Below are positions 17,794 through 26,324 of a stretch of 64,000 bases of DNA, piece by piece. Numbering within the stretch: the first letter of the stretch is position 1; each line of letters opens with the position of its first letter. Source of the DNA: AP-15 sp963724435 (lineage in GTDB: Bacteria > Pseudomonadota > Alphaproteobacteria > ATCC43930 > CGMCC-115725); the NCBI GenBank assembly GCA_963724435.1, contig CAVRUN010000010.1, positions 310,001-374,000 of the forward strand, written 5' to 3'. A program made the position numbers and the translations under genes. The notes under the pieces were generated by a model, which had not been told where the DNA came from, did no database searches, and saw nothing but the letters and a program-made list of their open reading frames with translations.

Positions 17794-19293
17794 GTGAATA
17801 GAATAGGTTTTTCACAGCGGCTTGAACTGCGCCAGTCACAGGCGTTGGTGATGACGCCGCAACTGCAGCAGGCAATCAAAATGCTGCAGCTCTCAAACCT
17901 CGAACTGAACAATTTTATCGACGCCGAGATCCAACAGAACCCTCTGCTGGAGCGGCGCGAACCGACACGAGACGAGTCGCCTGCCCAGGCCGACACCGCA
18001 AATGGCGCCGAGCTATCCTCAACGGCGGCGCTGCCCGAGGGCCTGGCGGGTGATCTCGCAGTCGACGCGAGCGAACATTGGCATGCTGCATCCGGCATTG
18101 AGGGGGACGGATCCCTCAACTTCGCCGAGGAGCCCCAGGCTTGGCATGGCCGGAATGGGGCGCTCGTCGCCGATGACCGTCCGGGGCTCGAGCACGCTGC
18201 AGCGCGGCCGCGCACCCTGCGCGAGCACGTTCTCGAGCAGATTGGAACCGACCTCTCCGACCAGGCCGATCAACTGATCGCGCTCCACATGCTCGATCTA
18301 CTTGACGAGAACGGTTATATCGGCGGCGGGCTCGACGCGGTCGCGGCCGTGCTCGATTGCGATCCGGTGCGGGTCGAAGAAGTTCTAGCACGGCTTCAGC
18401 AATTCGATCCCCCCGGCATCTTTGCCCGTGATTTGCCCGAATGCCTCGCACTCCAACTACGTGACCGCAATCGGCTCGACCCCGCGATGCGGGCGTTGCT
18501 AGACCATTTGCCGCTGCTCGCGGCGCGCAACATCCCGGCGCTGATCCGGGTCTGTCAGGTCGATGCCGAGGATATGGCCGAAATGATCGCCGAGATCAAA
18601 TCGCTCGATCCTCGGCCGGGGTTGGCCTTCGACCCGCCACTAGCGCAGCCGGTCGTGCCCGATATCCTGATGCGGGCTCAGCCTGACGGCGGCTGGATCA
18701 TAGAACTCAACAGCGAAACTCTGCCGCGCGTCCTCGTCAACAACAAATATCACGCCAGGATCAGCCAGGCGGCCCGCAGCAAGGCAGAAAAAGACTACCT
18801 TACCGATCGCCTTCACGCCGCCAACTGGCTCGTCAAATCGCTGCACCAGCGCGCGACGACGATCCTCAAAGTGGCGGCCGAAATCGTCCGCCAGCAGGAT
18901 GCCTTTTTCCGTCGCGGGGTGCAGTCGCTGCGGCCGCTGATCCTGCGCGACATCGCCGAGGCGATCGGCATGCATGAGAGCACGGTCAGCCGGGTGACCA
19001 GCAACAAGTACATGGCCACCCCGCGCGGTCTCTATGAGCTGAAATATTTTTTTACCTCCTCGATCCCCGCGTCGAGTGGCGGTGACGCGCACTCCGCAGA
19101 GGCGGTGCGCCATCAGATCCGCAGCTTGATCGACCGCGAAGCGCCCGGAGCGACGCTCTCCGACGAGCGTATTGTAGAATTGCTGCAACGCGACGGGGTG
19201 GACATCGCCCGCCGCACCGTCGCCAAATATCGCGAGGCGATGCGCATTCCTTCGTCGGTGCAGCGCCGCCGCGAAAAAATGCTCGTTTTCTAA
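17794..19293 (+). CDS. rpoN: RNA polymerase sigma-54 factor
   Basis: Sigma-54 directs RNA polymerase to -24/-12 promoters that need enhancer-binding activators. Region I is at the N-terminus (QALVMTPQLQQAIKMLQLSNLEL, read in pieces), followed by an acidic region II, a core-binding domain, a helix-turn-helix (AIGMHESTVSRVTSNK) and the RpoN box ARRTVAKYRE near the C-terminus. Its length of 499 is normal. The start is a GTG 22 bp after lptB. The gene order lptB - rpoN - hpf - ptsN is conserved in Proteobacteria. Confidence 0.95.
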   Translation: MNRIGFSQRLELRQSQALVMTPQLQQAIKMLQLSNLELNNFIDAEIQQNPLLERREPTRDESPAQADTANGAELSSTAALPEGLAGDLAVDASEHWHAASGIEGDGSLNFAEEPQAWHGRNGALVADDRPGLEHAAARPRTLREHVLEQIGTDLSDQADQLIALHMLDLLDENGYIGGGLDAVAAVLDCDPVRVEEVLARLQQFDPPGIFARDLPECLALQLRDRNRLDPAMRALLDHLPLLAARNIPALIRVCQVDAEDMAEMIAEIKSLDPRPGLAFDPPLAQPVVPDILMRAQPDGGWIIELNSETLPRVLVNNKYHARISQAARSKAEKDYLTDRLHAANWLVKSLHQRATTILKVAAEIVRQQDAFFRRGVQSLRPLILRDIAEAIGMHESTVSRVTSNKYMATPRGLYELKYFFTSSIPASSGGDAHSAEAVRHQIRSLIDREAPGATLSDERIVELLQRDGVDIARRTVAKYREAMRIPSSVQRRREKMLVF

Positions 19294-19442
19294 ATAGAGC
19301 GTGGGATGGCCGGCTCGCTCTTGTTAAGCCAAACCAGCAACGGCAAAGACCCGCCGCTTGACCGGGTCTATCCATCACCCCAATTTCGTTCATAGGATTT
19401 CGTTAGAGTACCCCGATCCTCAGCGGAAAGGCGTTGCCACCG

Positions 19443-20069
19443 ATGCAGCTGACGGTCACGGGCAAGCAGGTCGACATCGGCAATGCGCTGCGGGCGCGTG
19501 TCGAGGAAAGCCTCGAATCGATCCTGACCAAATATTTCAAGACCGCGATCGAGGCGCATGTCGTGATCGCGAAGGAGGCCCACCTCGCCCGCGCCGAGGT
19601 CTCGCTGCATATCGGCCGCGGGATCGTCGTCAATGCGAGCGCGGCGCGCAACGACGCCGCTAGCGCTTTCGACTCTGCGGCCGAACGTGTCGCCAAACAG
19701 CTGCGCCGTTACAAGCGCCGTCTGCGCGACCATCACGCCAAGATGCCGGAGTTGGTAGAACCCGTGGAAAGCGCTCGCGACTACGTGCTGGCGCCGCTGG
19801 CTGACGACGATGTCGAGGAGCTACCATCCGCAGGAGCGCCGGCGGTAATCGCCGAGATCAGCACCGAGGTGCCACGGCTGACTGTCGGCGAGGCGGTGAT
19901 GCGCATGGATCTCGCCGATGTACCAGTGCTGCTCTTTCGCAACCGGTCACATGGCGAGCTAAACCTTGTTTATCGCAGGCCCGACGGTAATATCGGGTGG
20001 GTGGATCCGGTGCTCGATCCGGCTCGGCGCGAGCGGCGGGTCGAACCGTTGGGGCGCGCCATCAGTTGA
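19443..20069 (+). CDS. hpf: Ribosome hibernation-promoting factor, long form
   Basis: Binds the 30S subunit in stationary phase and drives formation of inactive 100S ribosome dimers. The N-terminal S30AE domain starts at MQLTVTGKQVDIGNALRARVEE. A linker follows, then the C-terminal dimerisation domain of the long form (about PRLTVGEAVMRMDLADVPVLLFRN to the end). It is 208 residues. The ATG at 19443 is preferred over a TTG at 19434. It lies 149 bp after rpoN; the stretch between has only a weak GACCCG/CGGGTC hairpin. Confidence 0.9.
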   Translation: MQLTVTGKQVDIGNALRARVEESLESILTKYFKTAIEAHVVIAKEAHLARAEVSLHIGRGIVVNASAARNDAASAFDSAAERVAKQLRRYKRRLRDHHAKMPELVEPVESARDYVLAPLADDDVEELPSAGAPAVIAEISTEVPRLTVGEAVMRMDLADVPVLLFRNRSHGELNLVYRRPDGNIGWVDPVLDPARRERRVEPLGRAIS

Positions 20070-20176
20070 CCCATCGTTGCACTCAGTCTGCTAACGCCTG
20101 GGGGTATTTGGCTTGGGTGCGCAGATGCCTCAGCGCGGATGGGGTAAAGGTCGCCGGAGGACAGCCGGGCTAGAAT

Positions 20177-20641
20177 ATGGACATTAGCGACCTGATCACG
20201 CCTCGCAGCGTAATCGCGCAGCTGCGGGCGACGAGCAAGCGACAAGCGCTGCAAGAGCTTGCGAAACGCGCTGCCGCGATAACCGGGATTCCCGACCGCA
20301 CGATCTTTGATGTGCTGAGCGAGCGCGAACGCCTTGGCTCAACTGGCATCGGGATGGGTATCGGCATCCCGCATGGCAGAGTGCCGGGCCTCGACAAATT
20401 TTACGGAATTTTCGCGCGGCTCGAGAGGCCGATCGCATTTGAGGCGATCGACGACCAGCCCGTCGACCTGCTCTTTCTGCTTCTGGCTCCGGAAATTGCC
20501 GGCACCGAGCACCTTAAGGCGCTGGCCCGGGTGTCGCGGTTGCTGCGCGACCGCGCGGTGTGCGGGAAGCTGCGCGGTACCGACAATCCCGATGCGCTCT
20601 ACGCGCTACTCACCGACATGACGGAGAGCGACGCGGCGTGA
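20177..20641 (+). CDS. ptsN: PTS IIA-like nitrogen regulatory protein (EIIA-Ntr)
   Basis: A phospho-carrier of the nitrogen PTS (PtsP-PtsO-PtsN) that regulates potassium uptake, nitrogen use and stress responses. A PTS EIIA type-2 fold of 154 residues is visible. The phosphorylated histidine lies in GIGIPHGRV, and LLFLLLAPE and HLKALARVSRLL are family stretches. It ends the rpoN-hpf-ptsN group and is convergent with the DUF1150 gene, with seven bases between the two stops. Confidence 0.93.
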   Translation: MDISDLITPRSVIAQLRATSKRQALQELAKRAAAITGIPDRTIFDVLSERERLGSTGIGMGIGIPHGRVPGLDKFYGIFARLERPIAFEAIDDQPVDLLFLLLAPEIAGTEHLKALARVSRLLRDRAVCGKLRGTDNPDALYALLTDMTESDAA

Positions 20642-20648
20642 CCGCGGC

Positions 20649-20864
20649 TCAGTGTACGCTCAGCGGCTCCAGATCGTGCTGACGCACGGTTGCGAATGCG
20701 ACATCTCGATCCGGCAGCACGGCGATCTCGGTCCCATCAGCGGCGTGGACGGCATAACCTGTAGCCCCGTCGATCACGACCCGTTTGATATAGGCAAGGT
20801 CCTGGACGCCGAGCATCGCTAACTCGCTCGCTGACATGTACTGAATCCGTTCGATGCTATTCAT
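20649..20864 (-). CDS. DUF1150 family protein
   Basis: A small soluble protein of 71 residues of unknown function that is characteristic of Alphaproteobacteria. The family pattern MSASELAMLGVQDLAYIKRV is visible, followed by YAVHAADGTEIAVLPDRDVAFA. I chose the ATG at 20864, six bases after an AGGTG ribosome-binding motif; a GTG directly after the hsp20 stop is the alternative. It is co-transcribed with hsp20, an association that is common in this class, so it may be part of the heat-shock response. Confidence 0.85.
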   Translation of the reverse strand: MNSIERIQYMSASELAMLGVQDLAYIKRVVIDGATGYAVHAADGTEIAVLPDRDVAFATVRQHDLEPLSVH

Positions 20865-20873
20865 TTTCTGCAC

Positions 20874-21323
20874 CTAGTTCTGCGGGCTCGCCGGTGGTTT
20901 TGGCTCGGCCGTGGACCCGCTCTTGATCTCAACAGTTCTGACCCGGCTTTGGATCTCCGGTCGCACCAAATCGATGTGGAGCAAACCGTTGTCGAGCCAA
21001 GCCCCACTGACCTCGATCCCCTCCGCCAAAACAAAGGATCGCTGGAACTGCCGAGCCGCTATTCCGCGGTGGAGATAAACGCGATGGGCGTCGTCAGTCT
21101 GCTTGCCGCGGATGACAAGTTGGTTGTCTTCGACGGTGATGCCGAGATCTCCCATTGTGAACCCGGCAACGGCGAGCGTAATGCGGAGCGCATTCTCCTC
21201 GAGTTGTTCGATATTGTAAGGCGGGTAGCCGTCGCTCGAACCTTTGCTGACCCGGTCGAGCGCCCGCTCAAAGTGATCAAAGCCGAGTAGCAAAGGTGAA
21301 TTAAACAGCGACAATCGCGACAT
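20874..21323 (-). CDS. Small heat-shock protein, Hsp20/alpha-crystallin family
   Basis: An ATP-independent holdase that binds unfolding proteins. The N-terminal MSRLSLFNSPLLLGFDHFERALDR is the IbpA-type start. The alpha-crystallin domain contains ALRITLAVAGFTMGDLGITVEDNQLVIRG (in parts) and RGIAARQFQRSFVL. The C-terminal tail carries the short VEIKSG segment. It is 149 residues. The start codon lies directly behind a hairpin that masks its Shine-Dalgarno sequence, so translation is probably heat-controlled. It is the first gene of an operon with the DUF1150 gene. Confidence 0.93.
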   Translation of the reverse strand: MSRLSLFNSPLLLGFDHFERALDRVSKGSSDGYPPYNIEQLEENALRITLAVAGFTMGDLGITVEDNQLVIRGKQTDDAHRVYLHRGIAARQFQRSFVLAEGIEVSGAWLDNGLLHIDLVRPEIQSRVRTVEIKSGSTAEPKPPASPQN

Positions 21324-21329
21324 TCATTC

Positions 21330-21351
21330 TTCTCCTCATTGCGAGCGAGAA
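21330..21351 (-). promoter_or_regulatory. ROSE-like RNA thermometer hairpin before hsp20
   Basis: In the mRNA the segment UUCUC-G-CUC (21351-21343) pairs with GAGGAGAA (21337-21330) across a five-base GCAAU loop. This gives eight pairs interrupted by one bulged G and covers the Shine-Dalgarno sequence. The UCGCU matches the UYGCU motif, and the bulged G opposite the Shine-Dalgarno is the hallmark of ROSE thermometers of rhizobial small heat-shock genes. The upstream leader (to about 21420) can hold further hairpins. That it is functional is an inference. Confidence 0.65.
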
Positions 21352-21560
21352 ACCGCTTCGGGACCCTGATGCGGCGCCCCAATGCGGATCACTTGCGAAT
21401 GAATATAATGTAGGTGGAGCAAAGCCGCGATCAACAAGGGCGCTTTGGCCGGTTTCGGCGCTTGCGGCCGCCAATGTGCGGGCCAGCGCTTTTGCAATCC
21501 CGCTAGCCGCACCAATATCTGGTCGGCGCGGATTCTTCCGCGTCCGTACGGGCCGGTGAC

Positions 21561-22511
21561 ATGTCGAAAGCGATGCTGAATTGGCGCATTCTTCTGGCGC
21601 TTATCTGCTGCGCCTTTATGGCGCTGGCGCCGGCCTTAGCCGAAGCGCGCGCGGGCAGCTCTTTTGGCGGGCGCCCGTCCAGCTTTGGCAGTCGCGGGGT
21701 GCGAAGTTGGGACAACAACGGCGCGCAGCCGCTGAACCGCAGCCTTGCGCCGCAGACACCGAGCCGACCCAACGTCGCTCCGGGTATGCCGGCTCCCGCC
21801 TATGGCGGTAGTTTTTTTCAGCGGCATCCATTTCTGACCGGATTGGCGGGTGGACTTTTTGGATCGTGGCTGTTCGGGCATGCGGCCAATGCCGAGGGCG
21901 TCGGCGGTGGCGCCGGTTCGATGTTCGGGACCCTCCTGTGGCTCGCAATCATCGGGCTTTTGATCTGGTTTGCCGTACGGCTGTTCCGGGGCCGAGCGTC
22001 CACGAATGGATGGCCGGGTATGAGATCGGCGGGTTTCGGGCCGCGCTCGGCTGGAGCCGCGGCAGCTCCAGCAAGTCGTTTCCGAGGCCGTGACGTCAAT
22101 GTCGGTGACGCCGACTTGCAGGCGTTTCAGCAAATCCACGCCGCGATCCAGGACGCCTGGAGCACCGGCGACCTAGGGTCGATGCGCCGGCTGATGACCC
22201 CCGAAATGTTGAGTTATTTTTCGGAAGAGCTGAGCCGCAATACCAGTCGCGGGTTGCACAACATCATCGGCAACGTGCAGCTCGTCAAAGGCGAGCTGAC
22301 CGAAGCCTGGGAGGAAGGCGATCTGCAATACGCGACCGCTGCCTTGCGCTGGCGGGCGATCGACTATGTCCAGCGCCTTGGCGCGTCCGCGGGCGACCGC
22401 AATGCTTTGGTCAGCGGCGATCCGCGGACACCAGGCGAGTTTGAAGAGGTATGGACCTTTGTTCGCCAACGCGGCGGCAACTGGCTGCTCTCAGCAATCC
22501 AACAGGTCTAA
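21561..22511 (+). CDS. Tim44-like domain protein
   Basis: A membrane-associated protein of 316 residues. A signal-like hydrophobic N-terminus (LLALICCAFMALAPALAEARA) is followed by a Gly/Ser/Arg-rich stretch, a glycine-rich hydrophobic segment with one strong membrane helix (LLWLAIIGLLIWFAVRLF), and the C-terminal Tim44 domain (from about NVGDADLQAFQQIHAAIQ to the end). The homologous domain of mitochondrial Tim44 tethers the import motor; in bacteria the role is not settled. It is divergent from hsp20; the 237 bp between them carries both promoters. Confidence 0.8.
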   Translation: MSKAMLNWRILLALICCAFMALAPALAEARAGSSFGGRPSSFGSRGVRSWDNNGAQPLNRSLAPQTPSRPNVAPGMPAPAYGGSFFQRHPFLTGLAGGLFGSWLFGHAANAEGVGGGAGSMFGTLLWLAIIGLLIWFAVRLFRGRASTNGWPGMRSAGFGPRSAGAAAAPASRFRGRDVNVGDADLQAFQQIHAAIQDAWSTGDLGSMRRLMTPEMLSYFSEELSRNTSRGLHNIIGNVQLVKGELTEAWEEGDLQYATAALRWRAIDYVQRLGASAGDRNALVSGDPRTPGEFEEVWTFVRQRGGNWLLSAIQQV

Positions 22512-22541
22512 TCACCGACGAAGGCCTAATTCTCGACCGCG

Positions 22542-22922
22542 TTATTGTCGCAACCCGCGGATTCGCGGATCCCCTCGGCCGGGCGTTTCTTCGGGGTGGA
22601 AACCAAATCGGCGCGCCGCCGCGGTTATCTCATCGAGGAAAGGATCGTAGCCGGCGCGCGGGTTGACGGCCGCCGCTTCCGGGTCGCCTGCGTTGCCGCT
22701 CGATCGATAGGGCGCGATAAAAGCGCCCGAAGCGGCTTCACCGACTTGGCGGCGTCCGCGTTCGAGGCTGAACTCGCCGGCGCTGTCGGGAGCGCTTAAG
22801 ATGCGCACCCCGCTCACCGCTTCGTTCGACACGGCAGAGTTCTCTGCCGAATTGGCCGCATAGGCATCAGGCGGATAGGCGCGTTCGAGCGCCGCGCGGT
22901 CGTCCACTTTTACTTTGATCAT
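22542..22922 (-). CDS. Hypothetical protein, 126 residues
   Basis: I do not recognise this protein. It is hydrophilic, Ala/Glu/Arg-rich and predicted to be partly disordered, with no signal peptide or membrane segment. Its ATG lies 40 bp downstream of hemF on the same strand, so it may be the third gene of a trmL-hemF transcript. It is convergent with the Tim44-like gene. An antisense ORF overlaps it, so coding status is not certain. Confidence 0.4.
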   Translation of the reverse strand: MIKVKVDDRAALERAYPPDAYAANSAENSAVSNEAVSGVRILSAPDSAGEFSLERGRRQVGEAASGAFIAPYRSSGNAGDPEAAAVNPRAGYDPFLDEITAAARRFGFHPEETPGRGDPRIRGLRQ

Positions 22923-22962
22923 GCAACCGGCAAACGGCTGCCGTGGCCGGCTGTTCCGCTTC

Positions 22963-23832
22963 TCAGGGCCAAGCCGCCTCCGGCGGCAGCGACATCAGGA
23001 TCGCCTCGACATTGCCGCCGGTCTTGAGCCCAAAGCGGGTGCCGCGGTCGTAGAGCAGGTTGAATTCGACATAGCGGCCGCGGCGGACAAGCTGATGGCG
23101 GCGTTGTTCGTCGGTCCAGGAGAGCCGCATGCGCGGCCGCACGATCGCCGGGTAGACCTCGAGAAACGCCTTGCCGACCGCACGAACAAAGGCAAAGTCC
23201 CGCTCCCAGTGGCCGCTGTCGAGATAGTCGAAAAAAATCCCCCCAGCGCCGCGCGGCTCGTCGCGATGCTCGATAAAGAAGTACTCGTCGCACCATGCCT
23301 TGAAACGGGCGTGACATTCGGGATCGTAAGTGTCGCAGGCTTGGCGGAGAGCCGCATGAAAGGCGCTTTCAGCAGCCGGGTCCGGATAGATCGGGGTTAG
23401 GTCCGCGCCGCCGCCGAACCAGGATTTGGTGGTGACGATATGTCGTGTGTTCATGTGAACCGCGGGCACCAATGGCGACCGCATATGCGCGACAAGTGAA
23501 ATCCCGCTCGCCCAGAATCTCGGGTCTTCGGTCGCGCCCGGAATGTCTTTGCGAAATTCCGGCGAGAACTCGCCCGATACAGTCGAGATGTTGACCCCGA
23601 CTTTTTCGAACACCCGCCCGTGCATAAGGGATGTCAGGCCACCACCGCCACCCGGGCGCTCCCACGGCTTGCGTTCGAAGCGGCCGGCGCCACCCTGGTT
23701 CGGCTGGTCGGCGGCGAATTCGTCCTCGATCGCTTCGAATTCGGCGCAAATGCGGTCGCGCAGCGTGGCGAACCAGGCGGCGGCACGCTCGCAGCGCTCG
23801 GGATCGGGCGGAAAACCGGAGATCGGGTTCAT
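22963..23832 (-). CDS. hemF: Oxygen-dependent coproporphyrinogen III oxidase
   Basis: Converts coproporphyrinogen III to protoporphyrinogen IX by oxidative decarboxylation of two propionates, using O2, in haem synthesis. It is 289 residues, close to the usual length. Family blocks are visible: VHMNTRHI, SWFGGGADLTP with its active-site residues, HRDEPRGAGGIFFDYL and the C-terminal GRYVEFNLLYDRGTRFGLKTGG region. Its ATG overlaps the trmL stop (ATGA). Oxygen use fits an aerobic lifestyle. Confidence 0.95.
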   Translation of the reverse strand: MNPISGFPPDPERCERAAAWFATLRDRICAEFEAIEDEFAADQPNQGGAGRFERKPWERPGGGGGLTSLMHGRVFEKVGVNISTVSGEFSPEFRKDIPGATEDPRFWASGISLVAHMRSPLVPAVHMNTRHIVTTKSWFGGGADLTPIYPDPAAESAFHAALRQACDTYDPECHARFKAWCDEYFFIEHRDEPRGAGGIFFDYLDSGHWERDFAFVRAVGKAFLEVYPAIVRPRMRLSWTDEQRRHQLVRRGRYVEFNLLYDRGTRFGLKTGGNVEAILMSLPPEAAWP

Positions 23833-24314
23833 TGCTCGGGCAATTGGTTGGGCAATTGGTTGGGCAATTGATTGGTTTGCCGCAACGCTTCGAATAGGGC
23901 TATGGCGCCGGCGAGCGCGACGTTGAGCGATCGCGCAGCGCGGTGCAAGGGGATCGCGACCCGCGCCGCTGCCGCGTTATGCACCGCCGCCGGCGCACCC
24001 GCGCTTTCACGCCCGAGCAGGATCGTATCCTGGGCAGCAAATACGAAGCGGTGCAGCGGCACCGTCCCCGATGTCGTCATCAGCACCAGCCGTGCTGGCG
24101 GCGGCGCGAACTCCGCCAGAAATGCGTCCCATGACGCGTGGCGCTTAAGATCGCAGAGCGCGTCGTAGTCGAGGACCGCGCGCTTCAAACGGCGATCATC
24201 GAGCAGAAATCCGCACGGCTCGATCAAATCGACCGGTACCCCGAAACACGCCGCCAGTCGCAACAGCGCGCCAGTATTTTGCGGGATGTCCGGTTCGAAC
24301 AAGGCGAGGCGCAA
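23829..24314 (-). CDS. trmL: tRNA (cytidine/uridine-34 2'-O)-methyltransferase TrmL
   Basis: A SPOUT-class enzyme that methylates the ribose of the wobble base in tRNA-Leu isoacceptors. I chose the TTG at 24314 because it directly gives the family N-terminus (M)RLALFEPDIPQNTGALLRL and has a GGAGG site six bases upstream; the frame is open further to 24356. The SAM-binding knot shows ILLGRESAGAP and RSLNVALAGAI. The protein ends in an unusual NQLP-NQLP-NQLP tail encoded by a 12-bp tandem repeat. It overlaps hemF by four bases. Confidence 0.88.
   Translation of the reverse strand: MRLALFEPDIPQNTGALLRLAACFGVPVDLIEPCGFLLDDRRLKRAVLDYDALCDLKRHASWDAFLAEFAPPPARLVLMTTSGTVPLHRFVFAAQDTILLGRESAGAPAAVHNAAAARVAIPLHRAARSLNVALAGAIALFEALRQTNQLPNQLPNQLPEQ
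23839..23874 (-). repeat. 12-bp tandem repeat at the trmL 3' end
   Basis: Three units of GGCAATTGGTTG (plus-strand reading; the last has one change) encode the NQLP repeats at the TrmL C-terminus, immediately before the hemF start. Unit length keeps the reading frame, so copy-number changes would lengthen or shorten the tail without a frameshift. Confidence 0.75.
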
Positions 24315-24478
24315 GCAAATCCTCCGATTTGCAGTAGCCAGCGGAGAGCTATACAAGTCGACAAAGTGGAACTCTTCCGCCCATTTATGCGGCAGTCTGT
24401 CGCATAGTTCCGCTTCTTCGACAGTATAGCTTCACCGGGCGGTCGCAAATCGCGACGAGTTCAGGGGTACAGGATCGA

Positions 24479-25033
24479 ATGGCCGATTTGGCGCACGAGA
24501 GCATTAGTCATGCCCATGCCGGAGAGAGTCGCCGCGACTTCCTGATATTGACAGCCGGAGCACTCGGCGCGGTCGCGGTTGGCGCTACGGTTTGGCCATT
24601 TGTCGACACGCTAAACCCGGCCCGCGACACATTGGCGGCGGCGACGACCGAGGTCGATCTGGCCCCGGTGGCCGCCGGGCAGCGGCTCACGGTCGCCTGG
24701 CGCGGCAAGCCGGTGTTCATCGACCACCGCACGCCGGCCGAGATCAAAGCGGCGCAGGACGTCGACGTGTCCCAGTTGCGCGATCCGCAGCCCGATTCGG
24801 AGCGCGTCAAGAAACCCGAATGGCTGGTTATCGTCGGTGTGTGCACGCATTTGGGTTGTATCCCGCTCGGTCAGAAGACCGGCGACGACCGCGGCCCGTT
24901 TGGCGGCTGGTTTTGCCCCTGCCACGGGTCGGTGTATGACACGTCGGGGCGCATCCGCCAGGGTCCTGCGCCGCTCAACCTCGCGGTGCCGCAGTATAAT
25001 TTCACCGGCAATACCACAATCAAGATCGGCTAG
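24479..25033 (+). CDS. petA: Ubiquinol-cytochrome c reductase, Rieske iron-sulfur subunit
   Basis: The Rieske subunit of the cytochrome bc1 complex; it takes the first electron from ubiquinol and passes it to cytochrome c1. The N-terminus has a twin-arginine-type signal anchor (ESRRDFLILTAGALGAVAVGA). The 2Fe-2S ligands lie in CTHLGCIP and CPCHGS. It is 184 residues. It is the first gene of petABC, with six bases between it and petB. The 120-bp leader contains several short inverted repeats, for example GTCGC/GCGAC. Confidence 0.95.
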   Translation: MADLAHESISHAHAGESRRDFLILTAGALGAVAVGATVWPFVDTLNPARDTLAAATTEVDLAPVAAGQRLTVAWRGKPVFIDHRTPAEIKAAQDVDVSQLRDPQPDSERVKKPEWLVIVGVCTHLGCIPLGQKTGDDRGPFGGWFCPCHGSVYDTSGRIRQGPAPLNLAVPQYNFTGNTTIKIG

Positions 25034-25039
25034 GAGAAC

Positions 25040-26323
25040 ATGATGGCCGACGAGCGTCCCGGCAGGGGCAGCCGTATCATTCGCTGGATCGATTACCGCC
25101 TGCCATTCATGGCGGCCTTTCAGCATGAGCTCTATGAATACCCGACCCCGCGCAATTTGACCTATTGGTGGAATTTCGGCTCGCTGGGCGGGATCATGCT
25201 GGTGGTTATGATCGTAACCGGCATCTTCCTCGCGATGCAATATACGCCGAGCGCGCTGCTCGCCTTTGATTCGGTCGAGCGTATCATGCGTGACGTCAAT
25301 TACGGCTGGTTGGTGCGCTATGCGCACGCCAACGGCGCGTCGATGTTCTTTGCGCTCGTCTATATTCACATGTTCCGCGGGCTTTATTACGGCTCGTACA
25401 AGGCGCCGCGCGAGCTGCTGTGGATCCTTGGCGTGATCATCCTGATCCTGATGATCGCCACCGCTTTTATGGGTTATGTGCTGCCTTGGGGGCAGATGAG
25501 CTATTGGGCGGCAACGGTGATCACCAGTCTGTTTTCCGCAATTCCGTTGATTGGCCAGGGCATCGTTACCTTCCTGTGGGGCGGTTTCACGGTAGGCGAT
25601 CCGACATTGCACCGCTTCTACGCGCTGCATTACCTGCTGCCCTTTGTCATCCTCGCCGTCGTTCTATTGCACCTTGTTGCCCTGCATCGTTTCGGTTCCA
25701 ACAATCCGTTGGGCATCGACATGAAAGGGCCGCAAGATTCGATTCCTTTTCATCCCTATTACACCGTAAAAGACCTGTTCGGATTGTGCGTCTTTCTGCT
25801 GATTTATGCATTCTTTGTCTTTTATGCTCCAAATTTCCTGGGCAATCCGGACAATTACATTCCCGCGAACCCGATGCAGACACCAAATCACATTGTACCG
25901 GAATGGTATCTGCTGCCGTACTACGCGATCCTGCGCTCCATTACCTTCTCGATCTTCGGCATTCCGGCAAAGCTGCTGGGCGTGATTTGTTCGTTTGGCT
26001 CGCTGTTTATGCTGTTTCTCGTGCCCTGGCTTGACACCTCGCCGGTGCGCAGCTCGCGTTTCCGTCCGATTTACAAGTGGTTGTTCTGGCTGCTGGTGAT
26101 CGACGTGTTCGCGCTTGGATGGGTCGGCTTCAACCCGCCGCAGGGTATTGTTGTCACGGTCGGCCAGGTCGCCACCTTATATTACTACGTTCATTTTCTG
26201 ATATTGCTGCCGCTGATCGGCAAGATCGAACGGCCGCGGCCGTTGCCGACGAGCATCGCCGCTGCCGTGTTGACCGGCGGCCCGAGGCTGACCGCGCCTG
26301 CCATGCCGATGGGGAAACCGTGA
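25040..26323 (+). CDS. petB: Ubiquinol-cytochrome c reductase, cytochrome b subunit
   Basis: The membrane core of the bc1 complex with two b haems and both quinone sites. It is 427 residues with eight predicted helices. The haem-ligand histidines lie in helices 2 and 4 (RYAHANGASMFF, ALHYLLPFVILAVVLLHLVALHRFG read in parts), and the Qo-site motif is VPEWYLLPYY. A strong AGGAGA precedes the ATG; a second ATG follows immediately. It continues directly into petC. Confidence 0.96.
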   Translation: MMADERPGRGSRIIRWIDYRLPFMAAFQHELYEYPTPRNLTYWWNFGSLGGIMLVVMIVTGIFLAMQYTPSALLAFDSVERIMRDVNYGWLVRYAHANGASMFFALVYIHMFRGLYYGSYKAPRELLWILGVIILILMIATAFMGYVLPWGQMSYWAATVITSLFSAIPLIGQGIVTFLWGGFTVGDPTLHRFYALHYLLPFVILAVVLLHLVALHRFGSNNPLGIDMKGPQDSIPFHPYYTVKDLFGLCVFLLIYAFFVFYAPNFLGNPDNYIPANPMQTPNHIVPEWYLLPYYAILRSITFSIFGIPAKLLGVICSFGSLFMLFLVPWLDTSPVRSSRFRPIYKWLFWLLVIDVFALGWVGFNPPQGIVVTVGQVATLYYYVHFLILLPLIGKIERPRPLPTSIAAAVLTGGPRLTAPAMPMGKP

Positions 26324-26324
26324 C

